A DNA stretch of 64,000 nucleotides from Devosia marina (GCF_009758415.1 NZ_WQRF01000004.1:124001-188000), one strand, 5' to 3'. Shown: positions 1 to 9,979, counted from the stretch's first letter. The notes: a model not told the origin generated them from the letters alone. Translations and numbers: made by a program.

Positions 1-1121
1 TCTCGATCGAAAGCATCGACACGCCGGACGATGCCACGGTCGTCTTCAACCTCTCGATTCCCGATGTGCCGATCCTGGTCGCCATGGCCACGATCAACGC
101 GGCGGTCATGCCGGCTGCCGAGATCGAAGCGGGCACCGTGGGCACCGAGGCGATTGGCTCGGGCCCCTTCGTGCTGGAAAGCTGGGAGCCCAATGCGCGT
201 GAAGTGCTGAGCGCCAATGAGAACTGGGGCGGCGGCGAACTCGCCATTGACGGCATCACCATCTCGGTGCTGCCCGACGAAATGGCGATCCTGGCCTCGC
301 TGCGCGCCGGGCAGACCGATTTCGCGCTGCTCAACGACCCGCTGGTCGCAACGCTCGTGCCGATGGAAGCCGGTCTCGAACTGAACCGTGTCGGTGTGCT
401 GAACTACAATGTGCTCCAGCTCAACCCCTCGCGCCCGCCGATGGACAATCTTCTGGTCCGCCAGGCCATGAGCTGCGCCATCGACCGTCAGGAGATCATC
501 GACGCGGCGCTGGCTGGTGAGGGCAAGGTGACCGGGCCGCTCACCATGCCGGCTTTCGCGCAGGATCCGGCCAACCTGTTCTGCTATGAGCAGGATCTGG
601 ATCGAGCCAAAGAACTGATGGCTGAATCGGGCGTGGACGGCTTCTCGGCTACGGTCATTGCTGCCACCGGCGAACCGCCGGTCGCTGCATCCGAAGCACA
701 GGTGCTGCAGGCCCAGCTCGCCGAGATCGGTATCGATCTCGAAATCGAGATGATGGAACTCAATGTCTATGTCGATGCCTGGCTGGCCGGGGATTTCGAC
801 ATGGCGGTGGCCCAGAATGGCGGCCGTCCTGACCCCTATCCGATGTACAACCGCTACTTCACCAAAGAAGGCAATCTGGCCCACGTCTCCAACTTCCCGG
901 ATGACGAGCTGGACAGCCTGATGAAGCAGGGACAGGCGGAAACCGATCCGGCCAAGCGGGTGGAAATCTTCCAGGCTTTTGAAAGCCGACTGGCCGAGCA
1001 GTCGCCCTGGCTGTGGCTCTCAACCGGCTATAGCTACACCGCCCAGCGCGAAAGTGTTTCGGGCTTTACGCCTTCGCCGACCGGCACGCTGTTCGGCCTG
1101 GTCAATGTTTCGGTAGAGTAG
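1..1121 (+). CDS. ABC transporter substrate-binding protein, family 5 (5' end outside window)
   Basis: Periplasmic solute-binding protein of the peptide/oligosaccharide (DppA/OppA) type that would deliver ligand to the permeases encoded next. The frame is open from base 3, reading SIESIDTPDDATVVFNL, the typical middle of a family 5 binding protein, so the signal peptide and first domain lie left of the window. The visible 372 or so codons include the family landmarks NLLVRQAMSCAIDRQEI and a C-terminal half with an expected aromatic tail (SPWLWLSTGYSY). It is followed at 51 bases by the permease gene. The serine hydrolase and AnmK-like kinase downstream suggest cell-wall fragments as ligand, but nothing in this protein proves the substrate. 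Confidence 0.9.
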   Translation, partial: SIESIDTPDDATVVFNLSIPDVPILVAMATINAAVMPAAEIEAGTVGTEAIGSGPFVLESWEPNAREVLSANENWGGGELAIDGITISVLPDEMAILASLRAGQTDFALLNDPLVATLVPMEAGLELNRVGVLNYNVLQLNPSRPPMDNLLVRQAMSCAIDRQEIIDAALAGEGKVTGPLTMPAFAQDPANLFCYEQDLDRAKELMAESGVDGFSATVIAATGEPPVAASEAQVLQAQLAEIGIDLEIEMMELNVYVDAWLAGDFDMAVAQNGGRPDPYPMYNRYFTKEGNLAHVSNFPDDELDSLMKQGQAETDPAKRVEIFQAFESRLAEQSPWLWLSTGYSYTAQRESVSGFTPSPTGTLFGLVNVSVE

Positions 1122-1132
1122 TCAAGCCAAAC

Positions 1133-1154
1133 GGGCCGGCCTTCGGGCCGGTCC
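1133..1154 (+). other. GC-rich hairpin with TTCG loop between binding-protein and permease genes
   Basis: GGGCCGGCC, loop TTCG, GGCCGGTCC: a nine-pair stem with one G-U pair, directly after the binding-protein stop and 17 bases before the permease start. There is no T-run, so it is not a classic terminator. Such hairpins are known to protect the upstream message and reduce read-through, which would keep the binding protein in excess over the permeases. Confidence 0.6.
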
Positions 1155-1171
1155 AACCCGGATTCTGTCCC

Positions 1172-2131
1172 ATGAGTTATGTGGTTCAGCGCCTGCTGAC
1201 CTTCCCGCTGATCCTTCTCGGGGTTTCCATTCTGGTCTTTGTCGCCATCCGGCTGGTGCCGGGCGATGCCATCACCGCCATGCTGGGCACCGAGGCCGGC
1301 CTTTTGACGCCGGTTCAGCGCGAGACGCTGGCGGCCTATTTCGGCATCGACCAACCCATCTGGGCGCAATATCTGCGCTGGCTGACCGGCCTGTTCCAGG
1401 GGGATCTGGGCATTTCCTCGATCTATGGCAAGCCGGTGCTGACCGTGATCCTCGAGCGCTTCCCGCTCACCCTGCAACTTTCGCTGATGTCGATGGTGAT
1501 TGCGCTCAGCGTCGGGGTGCCGCTGGGCGTGCTGGCCGCTTCGCGCAATGAGCGTCCCAGCGATCTCGTCGTGCGGGTTCTGGCCATGCTGGGCCAGTCG
1601 ACACCCAATTTCGTTGTCGGCATTCTCATCATTTACGTGCTCTCGGTGTTCTTCGGCTTCGTGCCGGCCATGGGCACCTTCACGCCGCTGTTCACCGATC
1701 CGCTGGCCAGCATCGCCCAGCTGATCTTCCCGGCCATTACACTCGGCTTTGCCTTTGCTGCCTCGGTAACCCGGATTTCGCGTTCAGCCATGCTCGATGT
1801 GCTGAGCGATGATTATGTGCGCACCGCCCGCTCCAAGGGTGCCTCGCCGATGAGCGTGATCTGGCACCATGCCCTGCCCAATGCGCTTATTCCCGTGGTG
1901 ACGCTATCGGGCGTCGAGTTTGGCTATCTGCTGGGTGGCGCCGTCATCGTTGAGCAGATTTTCGCCCTGCCCGGTCTGGGCCGGCTGGTGCTCGATGCCA
2001 TCACCCAGCGCGACTATGCGCTGGTGCAGGGCACGGTGCTGTTCATTGCCTTCAACTTCCTGGTGGTCAATCTGCTCGTCGATCTCGCCTATGTCGCCCT
2101 CGACCCGCGCATCCGGATCGGGAGGCGCTGA
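1172..2131 (+). CDS. ABC transporter permease, DppB type
   Basis: First inner-membrane subunit of the peptide-type importer, 319 aa, the usual DppB/OppB length. The N terminus (MSYVVQRLLTFPLILLGVS) is the characteristic first membrane segment, followed by the conserved VRLVPGD-like motif (IRLVPGDAIT) near residue 30. Five more hydrophobic segments follow, and the EAA coupling loop (RTARSKGAS) lies near residue 217. The stop overlaps the next start by one base, so the two permeases are translationally coupled. The ligand is set by the binding protein and is not evident here. Confidence 0.93.
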   Translation: MSYVVQRLLTFPLILLGVSILVFVAIRLVPGDAITAMLGTEAGLLTPVQRETLAAYFGIDQPIWAQYLRWLTGLFQGDLGISSIYGKPVLTVILERFPLTLQLSLMSMVIALSVGVPLGVLAASRNERPSDLVVRVLAMLGQSTPNFVVGILIIYVLSVFFGFVPAMGTFTPLFTDPLASIAQLIFPAITLGFAFAASVTRISRSAMLDVLSDDYVRTARSKGASPMSVIWHHALPNALIPVVTLSGVEFGYLLGGAVIVEQIFALPGLGRLVLDAITQRDYALVQGTVLFIAFNFLVVNLLVDLAYVALDPRIRIGRR

Positions 2132-2973
2132 TGGGCAAAATGATGTCATCGCTGTTCCGTCACCCGTCTGGACGCATTGGCCTGGTTATCATCGGGCTCT
2201 ATCTGCTCGCCGCCATTCTGGGCACGCTGGGCCTGACCCCGCATGATCCACTCAAGCTCTTCGCCATCGACCGGCTGAAAGCGCCCAGCCAAACCTATTG
2301 GTTCGGCACGGATCTGCTGGGCCGCGATGCCTTCAGCCGCCTTATGGTGGGCATTCGCCAATCCATGCTGATCGCCTTTGCCTCGGTGGCCATTGCTACG
2401 ATTGCCGGCACAATCATCGGCCTGCTCTCGGCGTGGTGGGGCGGCATCTGGGACGGCATCTTCATGCGCGTCATGGACGTGTTGCTGGCCTTCCCGGCGA
2501 TCCTGCTGGCGCTGTTGATCATCGCCATTGTGGGCCCCGGCACGATGACCAGCGTGGCCGCCATTGCCATCGTCTATACGCCGATCTTCGCCCGCGTGGT
2601 GCGCGGCCCGGCGTTGTCACTCAAGCAGCGCGACTTTGTCGATGCGGCGCGCACTTTCGGCAGCTCGCAAGGCTATGTGCTGACCCGGCATTTGCTGCTC
2701 AACCTGGTGGCGCCGCTTGTCGTGCAGGTCACGCTGGCCCTAGCCTGGGCGCTGTTGACGGAAGCGGGGCTATCCTTCCTCGGCCTGGGCACCCAGCCGC
2801 CAACCCCCTCGCTTGGCCTGATGCTGGCGGAAAGCCGCAATCTGATGACCCACGCTCCATGGCTGATGATCTTTCCGGCCGTCACCATCATGCTGGGCAT
2901 TCTCGGCTTCAACCTGACCGGCGACGCCTTGCGCGACATTCTCGATCCGCGCACCCAGAGGAGGGAAGCATGA
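2131..2973 (+). CDS. ABC transporter permease, DppC type
   Basis: Second permease subunit, 280 aa. It shows the DppC pattern: a short cytoplasmic start, one membrane segment, the landmark WFGTDLLGRDAFSRL near residue 55, then five segments with the EAA loop (DAARTFGSSQ) near residue 170. It ends in LGFNLTGDALRDILDPR, the standard family tail. Its TGA overlaps the ATG of the ATPase gene (ATGA), indicating one transcript and coupled translation. Confidence 0.93.
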   Translation: MGKMMSSLFRHPSGRIGLVIIGLYLLAAILGTLGLTPHDPLKLFAIDRLKAPSQTYWFGTDLLGRDAFSRLMVGIRQSMLIAFASVAIATIAGTIIGLLSAWWGGIWDGIFMRVMDVLLAFPAILLALLIIAIVGPGTMTSVAAIAIVYTPIFARVVRGPALSLKQRDFVDAARTFGSSQGYVLTRHLLLNLVAPLVVQVTLALAWALLTEAGLSFLGLGTQPPTPSLGLMLAESRNLMTHAPWLMIFPAVTIMLGILGFNLTGDALRDILDPRTQRREA

Positions 2974-4700
2974 CCGGTTTGCTTTCAGTCCGAGACCTGC
3001 GCGTCGGTTTCGGCCAGAACCCCAAGGCCAATGAAGTGGTCAAGGGGGTCAGCTTCGACCTTGGTCCCGGCGAGACGCTGGGCATTGTGGGGGAATCGGG
3101 CTCGGGCAAGTCGGTCTCGGCCCTTTCGATCAATCGGCTGGTTGATTTCGGCGGTGGCCGGATCACCCATGGTTCGATCCAACTCACCCGATCGGACGGT
3201 ACAGTGCTCGATGTCGCCAAGGCCGATGAAAAAACGCTGTTGGGCATTCGCGGACGCGACGTCGGCATGATCTTTCAGGAGCCGATGACCTCGCTCAATC
3301 CCGTGCACACGGTCGGCGCGCAAATCGAAGAGGCGTTCCGTCTCTCCAAGGGCCTCACCGGCGCGCAGGCGCACAAGGCAACTTTGGACGTATTGGGGCG
3401 CGTGCGCATTCCCGACGCCCAGTCCCGCCTCGGCTATTATCCGCACCAACTCTCCGGCGGCATGCGGCAGCGCATCATGATCGCCATGGCCCTCGCCGCC
3501 AGCCCACGCGTGCTGATCGCGGACGAGCCGACCACGGCGCTCGACGTGACGGTGCAGGCCCAGATCATGGCCCTGCTGGCCGAATTGCGCGAAGAGACCG
3601 GCATGGCGATGATCTTCATCACCCATGATATTGGCCTGGTCGCCGGTATCGCCGACCGCATCATGGTGATGCAGAACGGGGTAGCGGTCGAGCAGGGGGA
3701 AACCGATGGTGTGCTGGACAATCCCCAGCACGATTATACCAGGCACCTGTTGCGCGCCGTGCCGCATTTTACCTCGGGCAAGGCGGTGCGGGACGATGGC
3801 CGGCGGGCGGAACAGCAGGAACCGATCGTCAAGGTCGACAATCTCGTGGTGCGCTTTCCGGTGGGCAAGGCGTGGTTCAAGCCCAAGGGCGCGATCCATG
3901 CCGTGGATGGCGTGAGCTTTGACCTGGTGCCCGGCGAGACGCTGGCCATTGTGGGGGAAAGCGGTTGCGGCAAGTCCACCACGGCACGCGCGCTGCTGGG
4001 CCTTAACAGCAAAACCCGTGGCGAAATTGTCACCGAAGCCGGGCGCAGCGTCCGTCCGGTGCAGATGGTTTTCCAGGACCCGTTCGCTTCGCTCAATCCG
4101 CGTCTGAATGTGGAGGCATTGCTGGCCGAACCAGCCATTGCCAATGGGCAGCGGCGCGATGACGCGCTGCGCGAGCGCATGACATTCCTGCTCGACCGCG
4201 TTGGACTGCCGCAAGATGCCCTCACCCGCTACCCGCACCAGTTTTCGGGCGGACAAAGGCAGCGTCTGTGCATCGCCCGCGCGCTGATGCTCAATCCCGA
4301 CGTGGTGGTGCTGGACGAGGCGGTGTCGGCGCTCGATGTCTCGGTACAGGCCAAGGTGCTCGAACTGCTGGTCGATCTGCAGCAGGAATTCGGCCTGGCT
4401 TATCTGTTCATCTCGCATGACATGGCGGTGGTCGAACGCATAGCCCACCGCATCGCGGTGATGTTTGCCGGTCAGATTGTCGAATTGGGCGAGGCGCGTG
4501 CGGTGCTGTCCGATCCGCAGCACAGCTATACCAAGCGCCTGATCGCGGCCGTCCCGGCTATCGAGCGTCGCAAGCAACGCTTCGCCGTTGACATGACGCA
4601 GGTGCCCTCCCTGGTGCGCCCGCCCGGCTTTGAACCATCGCCCGCGCAATGGCGCGAGGCCGGAGACGATCACCGCGTTCGCGTTGAGGACACGCCATGA
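2970..4700 (+). CDS. ABC transporter ATP-binding protein, fused DppD-DppF type
   Basis: Two nucleotide-binding domains in one 576 aa chain, powering the two permeases before it. First domain: Walker A GESGSGKS near residue 40, signature LSGGMRQR near 160. Second domain: Walker A GESGCGKS near 328, signature FSGGQRQR near 423, with matching Walker B and H-loop sequences. Start chosen at the ATG behind GAGGGAAGC that overlaps the DppC stop; the frame stays open far upstream but only as antisense-like shadow. The C-terminal tail keeps the VPSLVRPPGFEPSP segment typical of oligopeptide ATPases. It overlaps the serine hydrolase start by four bases. Confidence 0.95.
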   Translation: MTGLLSVRDLRVGFGQNPKANEVVKGVSFDLGPGETLGIVGESGSGKSVSALSINRLVDFGGGRITHGSIQLTRSDGTVLDVAKADEKTLLGIRGRDVGMIFQEPMTSLNPVHTVGAQIEEAFRLSKGLTGAQAHKATLDVLGRVRIPDAQSRLGYYPHQLSGGMRQRIMIAMALAASPRVLIADEPTTALDVTVQAQIMALLAELREETGMAMIFITHDIGLVAGIADRIMVMQNGVAVEQGETDGVLDNPQHDYTRHLLRAVPHFTSGKAVRDDGRRAEQQEPIVKVDNLVVRFPVGKAWFKPKGAIHAVDGVSFDLVPGETLAIVGESGCGKSTTARALLGLNSKTRGEIVTEAGRSVRPVQMVFQDPFASLNPRLNVEALLAEPAIANGQRRDDALRERMTFLLDRVGLPQDALTRYPHQFSGGQRQRLCIARALMLNPDVVVLDEAVSALDVSVQAKVLELLVDLQQEFGLAYLFISHDMAVVERIAHRIAVMFAGQIVELGEARAVLSDPQHSYTKRLIAAVPAIERRKQRFAVDMTQVPSLVRPPGFEPSPAQWREAGDDHRVRVEDTP

Positions 4701-5689
4701 CACATATAGAGACCCAGCTGGACCGCGCCTTCGCCCCTCTGGCGGCCGCCATTGAAGCCGGCCGCATTCCGGGCGGCGTGCTGGCTGTGGTCGACCGGAG
4801 CGGGGACCGCGCAGTCCGGGCCATGGGCCAGGCGCAGACCGTGCCAACCAGCCGCCCGATGACCCAAGACACCTGGTTCGATCTGGCGTCGCTGACCAAG
4901 GTGCTGTTCACCACCGAACGCATTCTGGCGCTGGCCGAGAACGGGCGCATCGACCTCGACGCGCCGCTGACGAGCGTGCTGCCCGATTTCCGGCACTACA
5001 ATCTCGACAATTGGGAGCGCAGGGTCACCTTCCGGCAGTGTCTGGGGCATCAGACCCCCTTCCCGGCCGTGTTTCCGCTTTACACCTATGGGCGCGATCC
5101 GGATTTGCTGCGCACCTTTCTCCTGCAGCATGAGTTTGCTGCGGGTCCCTCGGTCTATTCGGACATCAATTTCATCCTGCTCGGCCTGGCGTTGGAGCGG
5201 CTGGAAGGCAAATGGATCCGCGAGCAGGACCCCGGCAAGGGCTTTGCGTGGTCGGCCGATCCGGACAAGGCCGCCGCCACCGAGGATTGCTACTGGCGCC
5301 ATCGCGTGCTGGTGGGTGAGGTGCATGACGACAATTGCTCGGCCCTGCAAGGCGCTGGTCACGCCGGACTTTTCGGGACGGTCTCTAACGTGCTCGACTT
5401 CGCCGCCGAAAAATTGGCCGCAGCCGGGCCTGACGCTTTGATCCGCACCCCGCTTTCAGGGCGCCGCACCCATGGCTGGGAGCGTCCTTATGAGGGCTGG
5501 TCAGGCGGCGAGCACTGTTCGCCCCAGACCATCGGCCATACCGGGTTCACCGGCACGGGCCTGTGGATCGACTTTGACCGGGGCCATGCCTGGACGCTGC
5601 TGACCAATCGCGTCCACCCCACCCGCCATTTCGACAGCGGCATCATTGCACTGCGCCGCACGGTAGGAGACTGCATCAATGCCACATGA
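4697..5689 (+). CDS. Serine hydrolase of the class C beta-lactamase / penicillin-binding-protein-like family
   Basis: 330 aa cytoplasmic-looking protein with no signal peptide. The active-site signature S-x-x-K is present as SLTK near residue 65, a Tyr motif YSD near 153 and HTG near 280, so the three elements of the fold can all be located. Family members act as esterases, amidases or D-aminopeptidases on cell-wall peptides. Its position between a peptide importer and an AnmK-like kinase, with overlapping starts and stops on both sides, suggests that it trims an imported muropeptide or ester. That role is inference. Confidence 0.85.
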   Translation: MTHIETQLDRAFAPLAAAIEAGRIPGGVLAVVDRSGDRAVRAMGQAQTVPTSRPMTQDTWFDLASLTKVLFTTERILALAENGRIDLDAPLTSVLPDFRHYNLDNWERRVTFRQCLGHQTPFPAVFPLYTYGRDPDLLRTFLLQHEFAAGPSVYSDINFILLGLALERLEGKWIREQDPGKGFAWSADPDKAAATEDCYWRHRVLVGEVHDDNCSALQGAGHAGLFGTVSNVLDFAAEKLAAAGPDALIRTPLSGRRTHGWERPYEGWSGGEHCSPQTIGHTGFTGTGLWIDFDRGHAWTLLTNRVHPTRHFDSGIIALRRTVGDCINAT

Positions 5690-6815
5690 TAATTCGTCAG
5701 AGCCGATCTGGTCGGTGGGGCTGATGACGGGCACGGTACTCGATGGCAATATCGATGTGGCGTTGCTGCGCACCGATGGCGATACCATTGAGCGCTTTGG
5801 CGCCTATACGCTGGCGCCCTATCCGCAATCGATCCGCGATACGCTGGAAGACACCCTCAATCAGGCGCGCGCCTGGAATTTCGAAGGGCCGGAACCAGCG
5901 ATCTTTGCCGCAGCAGAAGAAGCGCTGACCCGCGCCCAGTCCGCCGCCGTGCTTGATCTGGTCGAGCAGGCGGGTCTTACGCCCGCAGAGATCGGCATGA
6001 TCGGCTTTCACGGCCAATCGGTGTTGCATCGCGCACCGCAGCCGGGCCGGATCGGTGCCACCCGCCAGCTTGGCAATGGCGCGCTGATGCGCGAGCTGAC
6101 CGGCATCAGGACCGCCTATGACTTCCGCTCCGCCGATGTCCGCGCCGGTGGCCAAGGCGCGCCGCTCGCCGCGCTTTATCATCGCGCGCTGCTGCGCCTG
6201 CTCGATGCCCGCGATGGCAAGACCGCCGTGCTCAACCTGGGCGGCGTGGCCAATATCACCTATTGGGATGGCGCCGACCAGTTGATCGCCTTCGACACCG
6301 GCCCCGCCAACGCACCGATCAACGACTTCGTCAAAAGCCTGGGCCTTGGCGACATGGACCACAATGGCGAAATCGCCTTGCGCGGCAGGGTGGACGAAGA
6401 GCGCCTCGCGCGTCTGCTGACACATCCTTACCTCTCCGCTCCCTATCCAAAATCGCTCGATCGCTTCGATTTCCTCGCCACCATGGCCGAAGGGTTGAAT
6501 GCCGAAGACGGCGCGGCAACGCTGACCGCCTTTACCACCGGAGCGGTGGGCAAGGCGCTCGACCTCTTGCCGCAGCGCCCGGAACGACTGATCGTCTGCG
6601 GTGGCGGCCGGCACAATCCGGCCATCATGGCGATGCTGGAAACGCGCGCCAATGTCGAAGCCATTCCCGCCGAGGCGGTGGGCTGGCGAGGCGATGCGGT
6701 CGAGGCGGAATGCTTTGCGCTCCTTGCCGTGCGGGTGCTGCGCGGACTGCCGATCAGTTTTCCCACCACGACCGGCGCCCCCCACGCCCTGACCGGTGGC
6801 CTGCTGGCAGCCTGA
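5679..6815 (+). CDS. anmK: Anhydro-N-acetylmuramic acid kinase (AnmK family)
   Basis: 378 aa, the usual AnmK length. AnmK phosphorylates 1,6-anhydro-MurNAc while opening the anhydro ring, giving MurNAc-6-phosphate for wall recycling. Landmarks: N-terminal phosphate loop [10 protein letters not shown] (residues 14-23), [10 protein letters not shown] near 110, NLGGVANIT near 187, FDTGPAN near 205 and the C-terminal [11 protein letters not shown]. The first loop departs from the common GLMSGTSLDGVD form and FDTGPGN is FDTGPAN, so this is a divergent branch. The Asp of the FDTGP motif, which I take as the catalytic base, is kept. The start overlaps the hydrolase by 11 bases and has GGAG upstream. 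Confidence 0.88.
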   Translation: MPHDNSSEPIWSVGLMTGTVLDGNIDVALLRTDGDTIERFGAYTLAPYPQSIRDTLEDTLNQARAWNFEGPEPAIFAAAEEALTRAQSAAVLDLVEQAGLTPAEIGMIGFHGQSVLHRAPQPGRIGATRQLGNGALMRELTGIRTAYDFRSADVRAGGQGAPLAALYHRALLRLLDARDGKTAVLNLGGVANITYWDGADQLIAFDTGPANAPINDFVKSLGLGDMDHNGEIALRGRVDEERLARLLTHPYLSAPYPKSLDRFDFLATMAEGLNAEDGAATLTAFTTGAVGKALDLLPQRPERLIVCGGGRHNPAIMAMLETRANVEAIPAEAVGWRGDAVEAECFALLAVRVLRGLPISFPTTTGAPHALTGGLLAA

Positions 6816-6817
6816 GC

Positions 6818-7237
6818 GTGATTCTGGCGCTTGAAATCACCGACACCCCGCGGGCTGAGGACCTTGAGGTCCTGGGCGCATCCCTTGCTGCGTTCAACCA
6901 GAGCGATGTCGGGCCGTCCGAGCGACAGGCTTTGGCGGTCTTTGTGCGCGATGTCGAAGGTGACGTCGTGGCGGGCCTGTCTGGCTATACCGCCTGGGGC
7001 TGGCTTTATGTGCAATGGCTCTGGGTGGCTGAAGAACAGCGCGGCCGCAAGCTGGCTGGACGCATGCTGGAGCTGGCCGAGGCCGAAGCCAGGGGCCGGG
7101 GCTGTCACGGCGCCTATATCGACACCTTCAATCCCCATGCGCTGAAGACCTATCAGCGCGCTGGCTACGCGGTCTTTGGCACCCTGCCGGACTTTCCCCG
7201 GGGCCGAACTCGCAGCTTTCTGTCCAAGCTCCTGTAG
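6818..7237 (+). CDS. GNAT family N-acetyltransferase
   Basis: 139 aa from a GTG two bases after the anmK stop. The single GNAT domain has the acetyl-CoA pyrophosphate loop as EEQRGRKLAGRMLE near residues 70-84 and the final strand-helix signature TYQRAGYAVFG near residue 110. The acceptor is unknown. As the last gene of the importer-hydrolase-kinase operon it may acetylate an amino sugar or peptide amine released by the pathway; this is inference from position. A GTG start was chosen because no ATG lies nearby in frame and the spacing to anmK fits coupling. Confidence 0.82.
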   Translation: MILALEITDTPRAEDLEVLGASLAAFNQSDVGPSERQALAVFVRDVEGDVVAGLSGYTAWGWLYVQWLWVAEEQRGRKLAGRMLELAEAEARGRGCHGAYIDTFNPHALKTYQRAGYAVFGTLPDFPRGRTRSFLSKLL

Positions 7238-7345
7238 GCAGAGCATTTTTCCACGACTGTTGCCCGGACCGAATTGATCGGGACCGGTTTGGAACTGTGT
7301 CCGCATTGAGGCGTTGCACGGTGAATGACGTCAGTGGAGGGAAGC

Positions 7346-9979
7346 ATGACCGACCATACATCATCGCGCCATGACCGCCGAGGGATCGGGTTCTGGTGGA
7401 CCATGTTTGTAGGGTTAGTTCTGCTGGTCTTTGGCCTGCCCATTGCGGCAGGCGGATTATATCTGATTACCCTTGGCGGTTCCTGGTACTATCTGCCCGC
7501 GGGAATCGGACTGCTCTTGACCGCGTGGTTCCTGTTCCGCCGCGACATGACGGCGCTGTGGATCTACCTGCTGACCTGGCTAGGCACCTTGATCTGGGCC
7601 TTGTGGGAAGCGGGCCTTGATGGCTGGGCGCAAGTGCCGCGCCTGCTGGCACCCACCATTGTTCTCATTCTCGTCTTGACCACACTTCCCGTGCTACGCG
7701 GCTCGGTGCGGCGCTTTGGCACCTCCGCCATGGCGGCCATGGTGACCTTTGCCGGTGCGGTCGGCGCGATTGGCGTGGCCAATCAAGGCGTCGAAAGCAC
7801 CATTGCCCAGGAAGTCGAAGAGCCCGTTGCCCAGCCGGACGCTCCCGAGGCCCCTGCGGTGACAGAGCCAACTGAACTGCCCGCCATCACACCGGCCGAG
7901 GAGCCGGCGCCGGTTGCTCCTGCGGACACAGATGGAGCAGCGGAAGGCGCACCACTTGAGGCTGGCGAAGAAGCGCTGGCCGATACCGAGGCCTCCCAGC
8001 CTGAGGAAACCGGCCCCACCTATGTAGCGCTGGAAACCGGGGTCGATTGGCCGGCCTATGGCGGCACACATCGGGCGATGCGCTATTCGCCGCTCGACCA
8101 GATCACGCCAGACAATGTCGGCCAGCTTGAAAAGATCTGGGAATTCCGTACCGGCGACATGCCGGAAGGCGACGAACCGTTCGGCAATCAGAACACGCCG
8201 GTCAAGGTGGGTGACAGGCTCTATCTGTGCTCGGCGACCAATCATATCAGCGCCCTTGATGCTGCCACCGGCGCCGAATTCTGGACCTATGACCCGAACG
8301 TTTCGACCGACAATGTGGGCTATAACGCGTCTTGCCGGGGCCTGGTCTATTTCGAGGACCCGACCGCCGAGCGCGACGAGATCTGCGCCACCCGCACGGT
8401 GAACCTCACCCATGATGCACGCATGATCGCGCTCGACACCGAGACCGGTCAGCCCTGCCCCGATTTCGGCAATGCCGGCATCGTCAATCTCATGGAAGGC
8501 ATTGGCGATACCGCGCCGGGCTTTTACGCCCCGACCTCCCCGCCGACCCTGGTGCGCGACGTGCTGGTGGTGGGCAGCCAGGTCAGCGACAACCAGCAGC
8601 GCACCGCCCCTTCGGGTGTGATCCGTGGCTACAACGCCGTCACCGGCGAACTGGAATGGGCCTGGGACATGAACCGTCCGGGCGAAAACGGCCTGCCGCC
8701 GGAAGGCGAGATCTATTCGCCCGGCACGCCCAATATGTGGACCATCGCCTCGGGCGATGACGAATTGGGGCTGGTCTATCTGCCCATGGGCAATTCGGCC
8801 GTCGATTATTGGGGCGGCACCCGGTCCGAGCAGGAAAACACCTATTCCACTGCCATCGTGGCGCTGGATGTGGAGACCGGCGAGGTCGCCTGGCACTATC
8901 AAACGGTGCATTACGACATCTGGGACTACGATCTGGGCGGCCAGGGCACCTTGGTAGATTTCCCCACCGATGAGGGCCCCGTCCCGGCCATCATCATGCC
9001 CTCCAAGCAGGCGCAGTTCTATATCCTCAACCGCGAGACCGGCGAGCCGCTGGTCAATATCGAGGAGCGTCCCGCGCCGCAGGGTGGCGTCGAGCCCGAT
9101 CGCCTTTCGCCCACCCAGCCCTATGTCACGGACTTCCCGAATCTACTCAAGCCCGAGATTACCGAGGCCGATATGTGGGGCGCCACACCGCTCGATCAGC
9201 TCTGGTGCCGCATCCAGTACCGGCAGGCCGAATATGACGGTGTCTATACCCCGCCAACGGTCGATAAACCCTGGATCCAGTTCCCTGGCTATAATGGCGG
9301 GTCGGACTGGGGCGGCATCGCCGTCGATCCGGAAAAGGGCATTCTGATCGCCAACTACAACAACATGCCCAACTACAACCAGCTCATCCCGCGCGAACAG
9401 GTCGATGAAATGGGGATCTATTCCATCGACGACCCCAATTATGAGCCGTCCGCGGGTTCGGGCTCACATGGCTCGATCAGCCCGCAGGCCGAATCGCCCT
9501 ATGGCATTCGCGTCAATGCCGGCTGGCGGGTGCCCTTCACCGGGCTGCTGTGCAAGGAGCCGCCCTATGGCGGGATCGCGGCGATCGATCTCAACACCCG
9601 CGAAATGCTGTGGGATCGCCCCTTCGGCACCGCCCGCAAGAACGGTCCCTTCGGCATTCCGTCCATGCTGCCGGTCGATATCGGCACGCCCAACAATGGT
9701 GGCGGCTTCATCACCGCCTCGGGCCTGTTCTTCATCGGCGCAGCCACCGACGATCTGTTCCGCGCCATCGACATCGAAACCGGCGAGCGGGTCTGGGAGG
9801 TGGAACTTCCGGCCGGTGGCCAGGCAACCCCGATGACCTATGAGTCCCAGGGGCGGCAGATCGTGGTCATCAATGCCGGCGGCCATGACTTCATGGAAAC
9901 ACCGATAGGCGACTATTTCATTGCCTATGCCCTGCCGGGCGGCGGGACAGCCGAGGGTGCAGGCGACGTGCAGCCCTAA
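7346..9979 (+). CDS. Membrane-bound PQQ-dependent dehydrogenase, glucose/quinate/shikimate family
   Basis: 877 aa quinoprotein that would oxidise aldoses or related polyols on the periplasmic side and pass electrons to ubiquinone. Four to five membrane segments occupy residues 15-150 (starting GFWWTMFVGLVLLVFGLPI). A Pro/Ala/Glu-rich linker spans about residues 160-220, longer than I expect for the family. The eight-bladed PQQ propeller follows (DWPAYGGTHRAMRYSPL, then YNASCRGLVYF and WHYQTVHYDIWDYDLG). The ATG at 7346 is preferred over the one seven codons earlier because TGGAGGG lies directly before it. Monocistronic by appearance; its quinol product would feed oxidases such as the one encoded downstream. 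Confidence 0.9.
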   Translation: MTDHTSSRHDRRGIGFWWTMFVGLVLLVFGLPIAAGGLYLITLGGSWYYLPAGIGLLLTAWFLFRRDMTALWIYLLTWLGTLIWALWEAGLDGWAQVPRLLAPTIVLILVLTTLPVLRGSVRRFGTSAMAAMVTFAGAVGAIGVANQGVESTIAQEVEEPVAQPDAPEAPAVTEPTELPAITPAEEPAPVAPADTDGAAEGAPLEAGEEALADTEASQPEETGPTYVALETGVDWPAYGGTHRAMRYSPLDQITPDNVGQLEKIWEFRTGDMPEGDEPFGNQNTPVKVGDRLYLCSATNHISALDAATGAEFWTYDPNVSTDNVGYNASCRGLVYFEDPTAERDEICATRTVNLTHDARMIALDTETGQPCPDFGNAGIVNLMEGIGDTAPGFYAPTSPPTLVRDVLVVGSQVSDNQQRTAPSGVIRGYNAVTGELEWAWDMNRPGENGLPPEGEIYSPGTPNMWTIASGDDELGLVYLPMGNSAVDYWGGTRSEQENTYSTAIVALDVETGEVAWHYQTVHYDIWDYDLGGQGTLVDFPTDEGPVPAIIMPSKQAQFYILNRETGEPLVNIEERPAPQGGVEPDRLSPTQPYVTDFPNLLKPEITEADMWGATPLDQLWCRIQYRQAEYDGVYTPPTVDKPWIQFPGYNGGSDWGGIAVDPEKGILIANYNNMPNYNQLIPREQVDEMGIYSIDDPNYEPSAGSGSHGSISPQAESPYGIRVNAGWRVPFTGLLCKEPPYGGIAAIDLNTREMLWDRPFGTARKNGPFGIPSMLPVDIGTPNNGGGFITASGLFFIGAATDDLFRAIDIETGERVWEVELPAGGQATPMTYESQGRQIVVINAGGHDFMETPIGDYFIAYALPGGGTAEGAGDVQP

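Noticed and set aside
2985..4847. Very long open frame antisense to the fused ATPase gene (about 620 codons)
   Set aside because: It mirrors a high-GC coding gene, has no family motifs, and its composition is that of antisense shadow.
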